Source: Martelella sp. HB161492
GTDB lineage: Bacteria > Pseudomonadota > Alphaproteobacteria > Rhizobiales > Rhizobiaceae
Length of the DNA: 64,000 bases
Assembly: GCF_013184775.1 (NCBI RefSeq)
Contig: NZ_JAATVV010000012.1
Span: 1-64,000, forward strand
Reading direction: 5' to 3'
Shown: positions 28,836 through 38,029 of the stretch, one piece after another
Position numbering within the stretch: the stretch's first letter is position 1
How the letters are laid out: the number at the start of each line of letters is the position of its first letter
Notes under the pieces: generated by a model
Databases searched by the model: none
What the model was told of the DNA's origin: nothing
Seen by the model: the letters and a program-made list of their open reading frames with translations, nothing else
Program-made: the position numbers and the translations under genes

Positions 28836-29609
28836 ATGGTAATGACCCGCTGCGGCAACAGACCGGCATGGCTGGCAGGCTGGCTCGGCCTCTTGATCGT
28901 GCTTATTGCAGCAGCGACACCGGCGAAAGCGGCCTGCGACAATGAGAGCCACAGCGGCCGTGATTATGTTGTCTGCACCTTTGATCCGGCGGTTGATGAT
29001 ATCAGGCTTTTCAGTCTTGATGCAGGCGGAGAGCCCTATCGCTCATTCGGCAATGTTGCAAAGGCCGTTGAAACGCAGGGGCTTGATCTCGCCTTTGCCA
29101 TGAATGGCGGCATGTATGACGACGATGGCAGGCCGATCGGGCTCTATGTCGAAGACGGAACGACGTTGAAGCCCGCTTCGACCCGCAAGGGCTATGGCAA
29201 TTTTCATCTGCTGCCGAACGGTGTTTTTGCCCTTGGCGGCGGCAAGGCCGTGGTCGAGGAAACTCGAGCCTATCTTGCCTCCGGATTCAAAGCCGATTTT
29301 GCCACGCAATCAGGTCCGATGCTGGTCATTGACGGCAAGCTTCACCCGCGGTTTCTGCCTGACAGCGACAGCTTCAAGCGCCGCAATGGCGTCGGCGTTA
29401 ATGCCGATGGCAAGGTTGTGCTTGTGATCTCGCGCCAGGCGGTCAGCTTTTATGACTTTGCGCTTGTCTTCCGCGATGACCTTGGCTGCGACAATGCGCT
29501 GTTTCTCGATGGCACGATCTCGAGCCTCTATGCGCCAGAGCTCGGCCGCAACGACCGGCTGTTTCCGCTCGGCCCGATCATCGCTGTTGTAACCGCAGCG
29601 AAGGGATGA
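28836..29609 (+). CDS. Exported phosphodiester glycosidase family (NAGPA-like) protein
   Basis: About 257 residues. A signal or anchor segment (LAGWLGLLIVLIAAATPAKA) is followed by the NAGPA-like fold: LAFAMNGGMYDDDGRPIGLY, GYGNFHLLPNGVFAL, SGPMLVIDGKLHPRF, RNGVGVNADGKVVLV, and CDNALFLDGTISSLYAPE. These are the conserved blocks of PF09992, whose characterised members hydrolyse phosphodiester-linked sugars; the bacterial substrate is unknown. GGAG lies nine bases before the ATG at 28836; ATG 28842 is an alternative. Likely cotranscribed with the preceding DsbD-domain gene. Confidence 0.87.
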   Translation: MVMTRCGNRPAWLAGWLGLLIVLIAAATPAKAACDNESHSGRDYVVCTFDPAVDDIRLFSLDAGGEPYRSFGNVAKAVETQGLDLAFAMNGGMYDDDGRPIGLYVEDGTTLKPASTRKGYGNFHLLPNGVFALGGGKAVVEETRAYLASGFKADFATQSGPMLVIDGKLHPRFLPDSDSFKRRNGVGVNADGKVVLVISRQAVSFYDFALVFRDDLGCDNALFLDGTISSLYAPELGRNDRLFPLGPIIAVVTAAKG

Positions 29610-29701
29610 CACGAGATCGCCGCGAATGCCTGCTTGTTTTTAGCAGGACGCAATTCTAGACTCCGCTCAGCAGTTTTTCATAACCGAAAAGGATTGAAGC
29701 G

Positions 29702-30187
29702 ATGGCAATCGCAATTGGAGACACTCTTCCCGACGTCACGCTGATGGAAAAGACCGAAGACGGGCCGGTCAAGCTTTCCAGCAGCGAGGTTTTCAAGGGC
29801 AAGCGGACTGTCCTGTTTGCCGTGCCGGGCGCGTTCACCCCGACATGCTCTTTGAACCACCTGCCGGGCTATCTGGAAAATTACGATGCGATCCTGGCAC
29901 GCGGCGTTGATGAAATCGCCGTGATTTCCGTCAACGACGCCTTTGTCATGGGCGGCTGGGCGAAAGCAACCGGCGGTGAAGGCAAGATCCGCTTCCTCGC
30001 CGATCCCGATGGCGCCTTCACCAAGGCAATCGGCATGGAACTCGACCTTTCCGGCGGCGGACTCGGCATCCGCTCCAAGCGCTTCTCCATGCTGCTCGAA
30101 GACGGCGTGGTCAAGCAGCTGAATGTTGAAGAGAATTCCGGCCAGGCAACGGTTTCGGCCGCCGCCACCATTCTCGGCCAGCTCTGA
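29702..30187 (+). CDS. Peroxiredoxin (Prx5/AhpE-like, glutaredoxin- or thioredoxin-dependent)
   Basis: A 161-residue peroxiredoxin that reduces H2O2 and organic peroxides in the cytoplasm. The peroxidatic Cys49 is in VPGAFTPTCSLNHLPGY, and DEIAVISVNDAFVMGGW and FLADPDGAFTKAIGMELD are Prx5-type blocks. No N-terminal signal. AAGGA is eight bases before the ATG. The closing hairpin at 30195 separates it from the convergent sodC gene. Confidence 0.95.
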   Translation: MAIAIGDTLPDVTLMEKTEDGPVKLSSSEVFKGKRTVLFAVPGAFTPTCSLNHLPGYLENYDAILARGVDEIAVISVNDAFVMGGWAKATGGEGKIRFLADPDGAFTKAIGMELDLSGGGLGIRSKRFSMLLEDGVVKQLNVEENSGQATVSAAATILGQL

Positions 30188-30194
30188 TTGCAAT

Positions 30195-30222
30195 GCGGCG
30201 GCCCGCCTGAGAGGGCCGCCGC
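30195..30222. terminator. Bidirectional terminator between peroxiredoxin and sodC
   Basis: GCGGCGGCC / GGCCGCCGC, a perfect 9-bp stem with a 10-nt loop, 8 bp after the peroxiredoxin stop and 11 bp before the sodC stop. Confidence 0.75.
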
Positions 30223-30232
30223 GCTTCTGCCT

Positions 30233-30781
30233 CTACTTGATGACCGCGCAGGCCATCCGGCCACCGGCATCGCCGGCTGGCTGACTGACATAGTCATCGG
30301 CCCCTTCATGGAACATCAGCGCCCGTCCCCGGACACCCGTCACGGCATCATCAAGCGAAATCATCGGGTTGAATATCTGAGCGCGCAGATGTCCGTCCTC
30401 CGGCACATACTGGTTCGGCATGTCACCGGCATGAGGCCCCCCGTCGACGAGAAAGCCGTGCTCGCTGTTGTCGGGGTTGAAATGCCCCTCCGCAGATTTG
30501 AACCCCGTATCCGGGTCGCATGTCCCGACGGTGTGAACGTGAAAAGCCTGCCATGTCCCGGGTTCAAGCCCCGTGGCATCGACCAGGATAAGGACGCCAC
30601 TCCCGGTGTCGATCAGCCTCGCCTGGCCAATCGTCTCACCGGACATCGACATGAAATCCGCATGCGCGGTCGGCAGCTTGGTCTGGATGTCCATCCAGTC
30701 CGTCGAGGCTTGCGGCGTCTCAGCACGTGCCACGGCATGAAAGGATGTTGCAAGGCACAAGGCCAGTAACAATTTCTTCAT
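30233..30781 (-). CDS. sodC: Periplasmic Cu/Zn superoxide dismutase
   Basis: About 182 residues. SodC dismutates superoxide in the periplasm. Signal peptide MKKLLLALCLATSFHAVARA. Metal ligands are in AFHVHTVGTC (Cu His pair plus disulfide Cys), EGHFNP, GPHAGDMPN and MFHEGADDY, with the second disulfide Cys in GGRMACAVI and the active-site region preserved. The frame starts at TTG 30787; the ATG at 30781 gives a normal signal peptide. Upstream DNA (30782-30999) is AT-rich and probably holds its promoter. Confidence 0.94.
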   Translation of the reverse strand: MKKLLLALCLATSFHAVARAETPQASTDWMDIQTKLPTAHADFMSMSGETIGQARLIDTGSGVLILVDATGLEPGTWQAFHVHTVGTCDPDTGFKSAEGHFNPDNSEHGFLVDGGPHAGDMPNQYVPEDGHLRAQIFNPMISLDDAVTGVRGRALMFHEGADDYVSQPAGDAGGRMACAVIK

Positions 30782-30999
30782 CGACAAAAACCTCGTTGTT
30801 ACAGAAGTTGAATTCTATAGTTTCCAGCGAGATGCGAATTCAATTTTATAAAAGACATAGAAATTCAAGAAAAACTGATATAACGCCAAGGACTTACCCA
30901 ATAAGATGAACGGCAAGTCCAGTGACGCCTCTGGCAAGCCACTCGATTTTTACCTATAACGTCTGAGAGCCGGAACAAGACGCAATCAACGGGCCTATC

Positions 31000-32118
31000 G
31001 TGACAGTGCGATCCATAAGAGAGACGCTACGGACAGCAAAGGTCAAGCGCAGCATGGCAGCCGGACTTGCCGCCATTCTGGTGATGTCCGCACCCTTTGT
31101 CGTTCCCAATGGCATCGAGACCCTGCAGCTCATCGCCGCGCGTCAGGATCCGGTGAAATTCGCCGACATCCGCCTGGCCCGCCTCACGCCCGCCGATTAT
31201 GAAACCGCCATTGACGAGGCACTGCAGGACGGCGACACCGACCTCGCCGCAAGCCTTGTCGATCTCGCCGAGCAGCGCCAAGTTGCGCTTCCCGGCAGTC
31301 TTCTGGATCGGGTAGATACAGAAACGGCGGAAAAGAGCGGGCTCACCTACCAGCTCGGCGAAATCTGGAACGGCGCGATCACCGGCAAGGCCGACAGCGC
31401 AGCAGGGCTTGCTGGCGCGGTGGCGCTTGATTTCACCACCATCGGCGATGTCCGTGACATTCTCATGCAGGGTGAGGCCTATCTCAATGGCGAACATTTC
31501 GACCCGCTGATCCTCGGCCTGTCCATTGCCGGCCTGACGATGACCGGCGCGGTCATGCTTTCGGTGGGCACTGCCTCACCGCCGCGGATCGGCGTTGCCG
31601 CGATCAAGGCCGCTGGCAAAGCGGGCAAGATCAACAAATCGCTGCTGAAATCCTTCGCGCGGCTGACCACCAGAACCGTCAACACCAAGGCGCTTGGCGA
31701 GACGCTGCCGCTGCTCAAGGCCGGGGACTTTTCGCGCGCCAGCAAGGTGGCAAGTGGCGCCTTCAATGCTGCACCGCTTTCCACCATGCAGAAATCCGCA
31801 ACCGAACTCGGTACGGTGATGACCAAGAACGGTGTGCGCGCCGGGACCGACGTTCTTAAGATCGCCGACAAGCCGGCCGATATTGCCAAGCTTGGCAAAT
31901 TATCCTCCGGCTTCGGCAAGAGGTTCCGCGCGGTACTGGCCCTGCTCGGCTCCGGCGCAATTGCAGGCTTTGGCTGGCTGACCGCGGCGGCAGGCTGGAG
32001 CGCGACCTTCCTGACCTGGCTGGCAGGTGCCGCCTGGTTCGGCTTCAAGGCCATCCGCTTGTCCTGGCGGTTTGCGCTTCTGCCGCTTGGGCGGATGCTT
32101 GCCCGCAGCCTTGCCTGA
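31000..32118 (+). CDS. Hypothetical membrane protein
   Basis: A 372-residue protein beginning with GTG (31000; GTG 31006 also possible). N-terminal membrane anchor (residues about 19-37), an Asp/Ala-rich extracytoplasmic-looking domain with short helical repeats (ADIRLARLTPADYETAIDEA, DGDTDLAASLVDLAEQRQ), a membrane hairpin (about 165-190), a Lys-rich stretch (AIKAAGKAGKINKSLLKSF), and two or three hydrophobic helices near the C-terminus (about 310-360). I do not recognise a named family. The gene is tail-to-tail with the Dabb gene with no base between the stops. A role in the envelope is all that can be inferred. Confidence 0.75.
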   Translation: MTVRSIRETLRTAKVKRSMAAGLAAILVMSAPFVVPNGIETLQLIAARQDPVKFADIRLARLTPADYETAIDEALQDGDTDLAASLVDLAEQRQVALPGSLLDRVDTETAEKSGLTYQLGEIWNGAITGKADSAAGLAGAVALDFTTIGDVRDILMQGEAYLNGEHFDPLILGLSIAGLTMTGAVMLSVGTASPPRIGVAAIKAAGKAGKINKSLLKSFARLTTRTVNTKALGETLPLLKAGDFSRASKVASGAFNAAPLSTMQKSATELGTVMTKNGVRAGTDVLKIADKPADIAKLGKLSSGFGKRFRAVLALLGSGAIAGFGWLTAAAGWSATFLTWLAGAAWFGFKAIRLSWRFALLPLGRMLARSLA

Positions 32119-32427
32119 TCAGGCCTTCAGATCAAAGACCAGAAGACCGGCCGTGCCGCCGACGGCTGCGGCGACGATTTTGGCGCCCACCTCCTTGTGC
32201 GCCGGATGCACCAGATAGGCATCGCGGGCGGCGGCGTCTTCAAAGGTGACGATGAAGCCATCATCATAACCGCAATGAAGCCCCTCCGGCGAGACATTCT
32301 CGCCGGCCTTGACCTCGACCATGCCGGGGACGAGCGGCCCCAGCATCTCGATCTCGTGATAGATATCCGCCTTCGCTGTCCGGTCGATTTCCGGCCTGAA
32401 GCGAATGAATACACAATGCAATATCAT
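32119..32427 (-). CDS. Dabb-domain (stress-responsive A/B barrel) protein
   Basis: A 102-residue protein of the Dabb fold, a dimeric alpha/beta barrel. MILHCVFIRFRPEI, YDDGFIVTFEDAAARDAYLVHPAH and the C-terminal VFDLKA strand are characteristic. Bacterial members have no proven common reaction. The frame begins further upstream (32484), but GGGGAGGAC five bases before the ATG at 32427 fixes the start. Last gene of the long leftward run that starts at ctaC, 59 bp after rnhA. Confidence 0.88.
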   Translation of the reverse strand: MILHCVFIRFRPEIDRTAKADIYHEIEMLGPLVPGMVEVKAGENVSPEGLHCGYDDGFIVTFEDAAARDAYLVHPAHKEVGAKIVAAAVGGTAGLLVFDLKA

Positions 32428-32486
32428 GCTTGTCCTCCCCCGACGGTGCAGCGCAGCGTCCGTTTCCGCGTATCCGCTGGACACGC

Positions 32487-32924
32487 TTATTTCTTGTAGG
32501 GCTCCATGCCCTTGCGCGCCAGTTCATCAGCGCGTTCATTCTCATCATGGCCGGCATGGCCCTTGACCCAGTGCAGATCGACGTCATGCCGGTTTCGCTG
32601 TTCTTCCAGCGCCTGCCAGAGTTCAACATTCTTGACCGGCTTTTTTGCGGCGGTTTTCCAGCCATTCTTCTTCCAGCCGTGGATCCACTTGGATATCCCG
32701 TCCTTCAGATAGACGCTGTCGGTATAGAGCGCGACCTTGCAGGGCTCTTTCAGGGCTTTCAGCGATTCAATCGCCGCCATCAGTTCCATGCGGTTATTGG
32801 TCGTCGCCGCTTCGCCGCCGAAAAGCTCCCGCTCTTTCTCACCATAGCGCAGGATCGCGCCCCAGCCGCCGGGACCGGGATTGCCGGAACAGGCGCCATC
32901 GGTAAAAATCTCGACTTCTTTCAT
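32487..32924 (-). CDS. rnhA: Ribonuclease HI
   Basis: A 145-residue RNase H that cuts the RNA of RNA-DNA hybrids. All four acidic residues of the DEDD site are in recognisable blocks: [38 protein letters not shown] and [19 protein letters not shown] precedes the ATG, which overlaps the thrB stop (ATGA), so translation is coupled. Confidence 0.98.
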   Translation of the reverse strand: MKEVEIFTDGACSGNPGPGGWGAILRYGEKERELFGGEAATTNNRMELMAAIESLKALKEPCKVALYTDSVYLKDGISKWIHGWKKNGWKTAAKKPVKNVELWQALEEQRNRHDVDLHWVKGHAGHDENERADELARKGMEPYKK

Positions 32925-33889
32925 GATCGCTCCAGCCCGTATTCGCTGGCATGGGCAACCGAGCGATGAAAGCGCGAATAGCGCAGATATTCCAGCGGAT
33001 CCTTCTTGACCACGAAGGCGCCGGGCGGCGTCATCTGCCAGTCATAGAGCCGGGTGAGGAAAAACCGCAGCGCCGACCCGCGGCACAAGAGCGGCAATGC
33101 CTCGACCTCGTCGTCCGAGAGCGGACGCACGCTCTGATAACCGGAAATCAGCGCCCGTGCTTTGGTGACGTTGAAAGCCCCATCCTTCTCAAAGCACCAG
33201 GCATTGAGGCAGATCGACAGATCATAGGCAAGGAAATCATTGCAGGCGAAATAGAAGTCGATCAGACCCGAAAGCCGGTCGCCGATGAAGAAGACATTAT
33301 CGGGAAAGAGATCGGCATGGATCACGCCTTCCGGCAGATCGACCGGCCAGCGATCCTCAAGAAACGCAAGTTCCTCGGAAATTTCCTGTTCCAGCCCGCT
33401 CTGCATCTCATCGGCGCGCGGGCCGGCCTTGTCCCACAGCTCGACCCAGCCCTTCAGCGAGAGCGCATTCGCGCGCCGGATGGCAAAATCCTGCCCGGCG
33501 AGATGCATCTTCGCCAGCGCCATGCCAAGCTCATGGCAATGTTCGGCGCCGGGCCTTCTCAGCCACATGCCTTCAAGAAAGGAAATCAGCGCCGCCGGAC
33601 GGCCGCAAAGGCGGCCATAAAGCGCCCCGTCTGCGCGCGGCAGCGGCAGCGGGCATGACAGGCCGCGATCCGACAGATGCTGCATCAGCCCGAGATAGAA
33701 GGGCAGATCGCCCTCATCGACACGCTTTTCATACAGCGTCAGGATCAGCGGCGAGCTGGTGGTGTGCAGCAGGAAATTGGAATTTTCGACGCCTTCGGCA
33801 ATGCCCTTGAAGGACAGAAGCTCACCCGCTTCATAGGCTTTGAGGAAGTCCTTGAGATCGACCTCGTTGATTTCGGTATAGACAGCCAC
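32921..33889 (-). CDS. thrB: Homoserine kinase (ThrB, aminoglycoside-phosphotransferase-like type)
   Basis: A 322-residue homoserine kinase of the protein-kinase-like fold used in rhizobia and pseudomonads instead of the GHMP type. It makes O-phosphohomoserine for ThrC (19555-20955). Motifs: [10 protein letters not shown] in the nucleotide loop, [13 protein letters not shown] with catalytic Asp and metal Asn, then [23 protein letters not shown]. The start is GTG at 33889, four bases after the ispH stop, with a weak GGAAA ribosome site. Between ispH and rnhA as in most Rhizobiaceae. Confidence 0.95.
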   Translation of the reverse strand: MAVYTEINEVDLKDFLKAYEAGELLSFKGIAEGVENSNFLLHTTSSPLILTLYEKRVDEGDLPFYLGLMQHLSDRGLSCPLPLPRADGALYGRLCGRPAALISFLEGMWLRRPGAEHCHELGMALAKMHLAGQDFAIRRANALSLKGWVELWDKAGPRADEMQSGLEQEISEELAFLEDRWPVDLPEGVIHADLFPDNVFFIGDRLSGLIDFYFACNDFLAYDLSICLNAWCFEKDGAFNVTKARALISGYQSVRPLSDDEVEALPLLCRGSALRFFLTRLYDWQMTPPGAFVVKKDPLEYLRYSRFHRSVAHASEYGLERS

Positions 33890-33893
33890 AGGA

Positions 33894-34901
33894 TTATTTT
33901 CCGTTCACAAAGGCCATATCATCGACGGTCAGTTCGACATCGCGCAGCTCGCGATTGACGAGGAAATGCTCGTCTTCGACCGTCGTCACGGCAAGCTCGA
34001 CCTTCGCGGCAAAACGTGCCTTGAAGGCCTCGATAATTTCGTTGACCACCACTTCCGGCGCCGAGGCGCCAGCGGAAATGCCAAGCGTTGCGATCGGCCC
34101 GATCGCATCGAAATCAAGCTCTGAGGCACGCTGCACCAGCATGGAGCGCTTCGCCCCGGCCCGTGCCGCCACCTCGACGAGCCGCCGGGAATTGGAGGAA
34201 TTCGGCGCACCGACAATGATGAAGAGATCACAGCCCGGAGCGGCGGCCGAAACCGCTTCCTGCCGGTTGGTGGTGGCATAGCAGATCGAATCGGCCGATG
34301 GCGGCGTCAGCTTCGGAAAGCGCTCGGAGAGTTTCGCGATCACGTCGGCGGTATCCTGCACCGACAACGTCGTCTGGGTGACATAGCCGAGATTGTCGGG
34401 ATCTTCCGGCTGATAGGCTTCGGCATCGGCAACGGTTTCCACCAGCGACACAGCCCCTTGCGGCAATTGCCCCATCGTGCCGATCACTTCCGGATGCCCG
34501 GCATGACCAATCAGGATGACATGACGGCCGAGACGTTCATGCCGCATGGCCTGCTTGTGAACCTTCGAGACCAGCGGGCAGGTTGCATCAAGGTAGAAAA
34601 GATTGCGGGTCTGCGCATCGGCGGGCACAGATTTCGGCACGCCGTGGGCGGAAAAGACCACCGGCTGATCGCGATGCTCGGCCGGTATCTCATCAAGCTC
34701 CTCGACAAAGATTGCGCCCTTCTGCTCCAGCCCCTCGACCACATAGCGATTATGCACGATCTCGTGGCGGACATAGACCGGCGCCCCGTAGCGCTTCAGC
34801 GCCAGCACCACAATCTGGATGGCGCGGTCGACCCCGGCGCAGAAACCGCGCGGACCGCAGAGGCGAATGGTAAGCGCCGGTTTTTCGGCTGATGCTGTCA
34901 T
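33894..34901 (-). CDS. ispH: 4-hydroxy-3-methylbut-2-enyl diphosphate reductase
   Basis: About 335 residues. The Fe-S enzyme catalysing the last MEP-pathway step, HMBPP to IPP and DMAPP. The three cluster cysteines are in [24 protein letters not shown] and [29 protein letters not shown] and [12 protein letters not shown] are substrate-binding blocks. The frame continues upstream to 34955; the ATG at 34901 has AGGCAGG at suitable distance. dxs, first enzyme of the same pathway, is at 56595. Confidence 0.97.
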   Translation of the reverse strand: MTASAEKPALTIRLCGPRGFCAGVDRAIQIVVLALKRYGAPVYVRHEIVHNRYVVEGLEQKGAIFVEELDEIPAEHRDQPVVFSAHGVPKSVPADAQTRNLFYLDATCPLVSKVHKQAMRHERLGRHVILIGHAGHPEVIGTMGQLPQGAVSLVETVADAEAYQPEDPDNLGYVTQTTLSVQDTADVIAKLSERFPKLTPPSADSICYATTNRQEAVSAAAPGCDLFIIVGAPNSSNSRRLVEVAARAGAKRSMLVQRASELDFDAIGPIATLGISAGASAPEVVVNEIIEAFKARFAAKVELAVTTVEDEHFLVNRELRDVELTVDDMAFVNGK

Positions 34902-34985
34902 CGGACCTGCCTGGCTTGAATGCTCAATCGGGGACAACCCCGTTCGCAGACACATTTAGACGCAAGACAGGGCGAAAACAACCGT

Positions 34986-35723
34986 TCAGGACCGCCGTCC
35001 CCGCCCGTATAGAAGCGCGACAATCACCGCGAGCGCGGCGGCCAGCCCATACCATGTGATGGCATATTGCAGGTGATCATTGGGGAAGGAGATCCGCGTC
35101 ACCCCGCCAACCGGAAGGCCACCCGGATTTGGCGCATCATTGGCATCGATGAAAAAAGGCACGGTCTCAGCCGCATCCAGCCCCGCGGCCTGCCGCATGG
35201 CGGCAAGGTCCTTCCAGTAAAAGATATTCTGTGCCGGATCATTTTCCGGCACAAGGAAGGACGGCTTTCGTTGCGGCGCTTCCCGCGCCAGGCCGGTTAT
35301 GCTGACCGGTCCTGAAACCGCCCCCTCCGCCCGGCCGGCGCGCTCCTTCCGATCAAAGGGCACAAATCCGCGATTGACGAAAATGGCGCGGCCATCCGCC
35401 AGCCGCAGCGGTGTGTAGATGTAATAGCCTGACTGGCCTTCGTAAGTGGCGAAATAATCCTGCTCGCCATCATGTTCGAAAGTGCCGGAAGCCGTGACCG
35501 GGCGATATTCGATATCCCCTTTCGCTGCCTGAATGGCCTCGATAGCGGCAAGCGGCACCGGTAGGGCGGCAAGCCGTGCATCGATGGTTGCGAGCAGATC
35601 CTCCTTCCAGGCGAGGCGGCGAAGCTGCCAGTTGCCAAGCAGGATCAGCGACACGAAGGCGATCAGGGCGAGTGCCAGCCCGGCGCCCGTCCAGAACCGG
35701 CTTCGGCCCAGGCTAACGGCCAT
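34986..35723 (-). CDS. SURF1-family cytochrome oxidase assembly protein
   Basis: A 245-residue membrane protein with the two-helix SURF1 layout: an N-terminal helix (WTGAGLALALIAFVSLILLGNWQLRR), a periplasmic domain (EYRPVTASGTFEHDGEQDY, FVNRGFVPFD), and a C-terminal helix (NDHLQYAITWYGLAAALAVI). SURF1 helps insert heme a into CtaD. The NDHLQYAxTW motif is diagnostic. It overlaps the DUF983 gene by 11 bp, consistent with one operon. Confidence 0.94.
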   Translation of the reverse strand: MAVSLGRSRFWTGAGLALALIAFVSLILLGNWQLRRLAWKEDLLATIDARLAALPVPLAAIEAIQAAKGDIEYRPVTASGTFEHDGEQDYFATYEGQSGYYIYTPLRLADGRAIFVNRGFVPFDRKERAGRAEGAVSGPVSITGLAREAPQRKPSFLVPENDPAQNIFYWKDLAAMRQAAGLDAAETVPFFIDANDAPNPGGLPVGGVTRISFPNDHLQYAITWYGLAAALAVIVALLYGRGRRS

Positions 35724-36093
35724 CGTCTCGCCGGCTCTCGCCAGCCCGGTGATAAAACTGCAGCGCGATCAAAACTCCCTTGGCAAGACGCAGCCCGCCA
35801 AGCGACAGGAGAACCGCGAGCGGCAGAAAGATGACGGCATGCAGCCAGAGTGGCGGCTGGTAGCTCACCTCCGCCCACAGAACCAGCGCGATCACGATGA
35901 AGCCGACAATCAGGATGACAAACACGGCAGGTCCATCAGCGCTGTCGGCAAAGCCATAATCAAGGCCGCAGACCTCGCATTGCGGTTTGAGCGTCAGAAA
36001 GCCGGAAAACATGCCGGCCTTGCCGCAATGCGGGCATCGCCCGGCAAGGCCGGTCGAAAATGGCGGAAACGTTCCTGTTTCATGCTCCGCCAT
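35713..36093 (-). CDS. DUF983 zinc-ribbon membrane protein
   Basis: A 126-residue protein: an N-terminal ribbon with two CxxC pairs (CPHCGKAGMF and PQCEVCGLDY), followed by two membrane helices (AVFVILIVGFIVIALVLWAEV and LHAVIFLPLAVLLSLGGL). DUF983 genes are regularly placed next to ctaE and surf1 in Alphaproteobacteria and are thought to assist oxidase assembly; that role is inferred from context. ATG at 36093. Confidence 0.93.
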   Translation of the reverse strand: MAEHETGTFPPFSTGLAGRCPHCGKAGMFSGFLTLKPQCEVCGLDYGFADSADGPAVFVILIVGFIVIALVLWAEVSYQPPLWLHAVIFLPLAVLLSLGGLRLAKGVLIALQFYHRAGESRRDDGR

Positions 36094-36103
36094 GCCCGCC
36101 CCC

Positions 36104-36406
36104 TCAAGCCTGTTTGCGGACAGGCCCGCCCGAGATCACGTCATCCCATTCGGCATGCTTCAGGCTCTGCGCCTTGAAGAAGGGACAGAGCGGAAAGATC
36201 TTCCAGCCGCCGGCACGCGCTTCGGCCACGGCGCGTTCGGCCAGTGCCACACCGACGCCGAGGCCACGCAACGCGTCCGGCACGCCGGTATGATCGATGA
36301 TGATCAGCTTTTCGGAAGCGCGGGAATAATGCATCTCCGCCTCATGACCGTCGACGACGGTGACATAACGCCCGCCGGCCGCCGATTTTTCTTCCGAGAT
36401 ATTCAC
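36104..36406 (-). CDS. Short GNAT (GCN5-related, PF14542-type) acetyltransferase
   Basis: A 100-residue minimal GNAT of the YjdJ/Acetyltransf_CG type: EMHYSRASEKLIIIDHTGVP followed by the CoA-binding block ALRGLGVGVALAERAV and IFPLCPFFKA. The frame is open to 36577, over the end of ctaE, but the GTG at 36406 with AAAGGTGG upstream is the likely start. It sits between ctaE and DUF983, a place where other rhizobia usually have no gene, so it appears to be an insertion into the oxidase operon. Substrate unknown. Confidence 0.82.
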   Translation of the reverse strand: MNISEEKSAAGGRYVTVVDGHEAEMHYSRASEKLIIIDHTGVPDALRGLGVGVALAERAVAEARAGGWKIFPLCPFFKAQSLKHAEWDDVISGGPVRKQA

Positions 36407-36434
36407 GATGTTCCACCTTTCAGGTTTCAAACAG

Positions 36435-37313
36435 TCAATGTCCGGTCTCCGCCAGCGTCGCACCCCAGCCGCCCCAGATATAGATCGCGAAAAACAGAAA
36501 CAGCCAGACGACATCGACAAAGTGCCAGTACCAGGCTGCTGCTTCCAGCCCGAAATGCTTTTCCGGTGTGAAGGCACCGTTGAGTGAACGCATCAGACAG
36601 ACAAAGAGAAAGATCGTGCCGATGATGACATGCGCGCCGTGGAAACCGGTCGCCATGAAGAAGGTCGCCCCATAGATCGAATTCTTGAAGGCAAACGGCG
36701 CTTCGAAATATTCAAAGGCCTGCACACAGGTAAACAGAACGCCGAGCAGAATGGTCAGCGTCAGCCCCTGGATGAGGCCCTTGCGGTCGCCCTTCAGCAG
36801 CGCGCCATGGGCCCAGGTGACCGTTGTTCCCGACAAGAGCAGAACGATGGTGTTGTAGAGCGGGAAATGCCAGGGATCGATGACCGCAATACCCGCTGGC
36901 GGCCAGGTGCCGCCTGTGGCCTCGACGCGCGCCGCCTGAATGGCTTCGCCGGTAAACAGCGAGGCATCGAAAAAGGCCCAGAACCAGGCAACGAAGAACA
37001 TCACCTCCGAGGCGATGAACATGATCATGCCATAGCGCAGATGCAGCGAGACAACAGGCGTGTGATGCCCCTCCTGCCCCTCGCGGATCGTATCCGACCA
37101 CCAGCCATGCATGACATAGCCGACAACGACGATCCCCATCAGCAGGATCCAGGGCTGCGCCAGTTCCAGCCCCAAAAGCTTGAACGAGCTGCCACTCAGG
37201 TAGCGCATGAAACAGACGCCGCCAAAGGCGGTCAGAAACACGCCGATGGAGCCGACGAGCGGCCATGGGCTCGGCTCGATAATATGGTAGTCGTGGTTCT
37301 TTGCCTCAGCCAT
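36435..37313 (-). CDS. ctaE: Cytochrome c oxidase subunit III
   Basis: A 292-residue, seven-helix subunit III of the aa3-type oxidase. Blocks: HDYHIIEPSPWPLVGSIGVF, GYVMHGWWSDTIREGQEGHH, ASEVMFFVAWFWAFFDASLF, TGFHGAHVIIGTIFL and EAAAWYWHFVDVVWLFLF. The conserved Glu in SEVMFF and the HVIIG/WHFVD histidines are present. The ATG at 37313 (MAEAKNHDYH) is preferred over the longer frame. Confidence 0.97.
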   Translation of the reverse strand: MAEAKNHDYHIIEPSPWPLVGSIGVFLTAFGGVCFMRYLSGSSFKLLGLELAQPWILLMGIVVVGYVMHGWWSDTIREGQEGHHTPVVSLHLRYGMIMFIASEVMFFVAWFWAFFDASLFTGEAIQAARVEATGGTWPPAGIAVIDPWHFPLYNTIVLLLSGTTVTWAHGALLKGDRKGLIQGLTLTILLGVLFTCVQAFEYFEAPFAFKNSIYGATFFMATGFHGAHVIIGTIFLFVCLMRSLNGAFTPEKHFGLEAAAWYWHFVDVVWLFLFFAIYIWGGWGATLAETGH

Positions 37314-37403
37314 CTGTCCCCGTCCCTCTTCTCCCGCCTCTCCCTTTAAAAAAGCAGAGTGCGTTGAATTTCCCGGCCTTTCAATCCCCCCGCGCATTTT
37401 CTC

Positions 37404-38000
37404 TCAAAGTGCCGCCGCCGACCGTGCCGGCTCCGCCCCTGCGCTCGTGGCGCCTGCATGCTCAAAAAAGGTGTAGGACAGCGTCAGAACGCGGATATCC
37501 TTCGTCTCCGGCGCGCTGGCAATCGCCGGATCGACGAAGAACACGACCGGCATGTCGAGCGTCTCGCCCGGCTGCAGCACCGTCTCGGTGAAACAGAAGC
37601 ATTCGATCTTGTTGAAATAGGCGCCGGCCGACAGCGGTGTGACGTTGAAGATCGCCTGTCCCGTGACCGGCGCTGTTCCCCGATTGACGGCGGTGAAGGA
37701 GACCCTGACCGTCTCGCCAATGCGCGGATCGACGGATTTCTGATCCGGTGTGAACGACCAGTCGAGACCCGGTGCCACATTGGCATCGAAGGTCACCCGG
37801 ATGCGCTTGTCGAGAACGGTGTTGGAATATTGCTCGACCCGCTGGGCCGTGCCGTTATAGCCGGTGACCTGACAGAAGATGCGGTAGAGCGGAACGGCGG
37901 CAAAGCTCATCCCGACCATGCCGAAGACGAAGACGAGACACAGAAAGACCACCGCCTGATTGCGGCCCTTGCTGCCCTCGTCGCCCGCCTCACCAGCCAT
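37404..38000 (-). CDS. ctaG: Cytochrome c oxidase assembly protein CtaG (Cox11)
   Basis: A 198-residue Cox11 protein that delivers copper to the CuB site of subunit I. One N-terminal membrane helix ([23 protein letters not shown]), then the periplasmic Ig-like domain with the copper-binding CxC in [15 protein letters not shown], plus the Cys in [17 protein letters not shown] at 38000. Confidence 0.97.
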   Translation of the reverse strand: MAGEAGDEGSKGRNQAVVFLCLVFVFGMVGMSFAAVPLYRIFCQVTGYNGTAQRVEQYSNTVLDKRIRVTFDANVAPGLDWSFTPDQKSVDPRIGETVRVSFTAVNRGTAPVTGQAIFNVTPLSAGAYFNKIECFCFTETVLQPGETLDMPVVFFVDPAIASAPETKDIRVLTLSYTFFEHAGATSAGAEPARSAAAL

Positions 38001-38029
38001 TGTCTCCTCCCTGGCTGCACATTCCCCTG

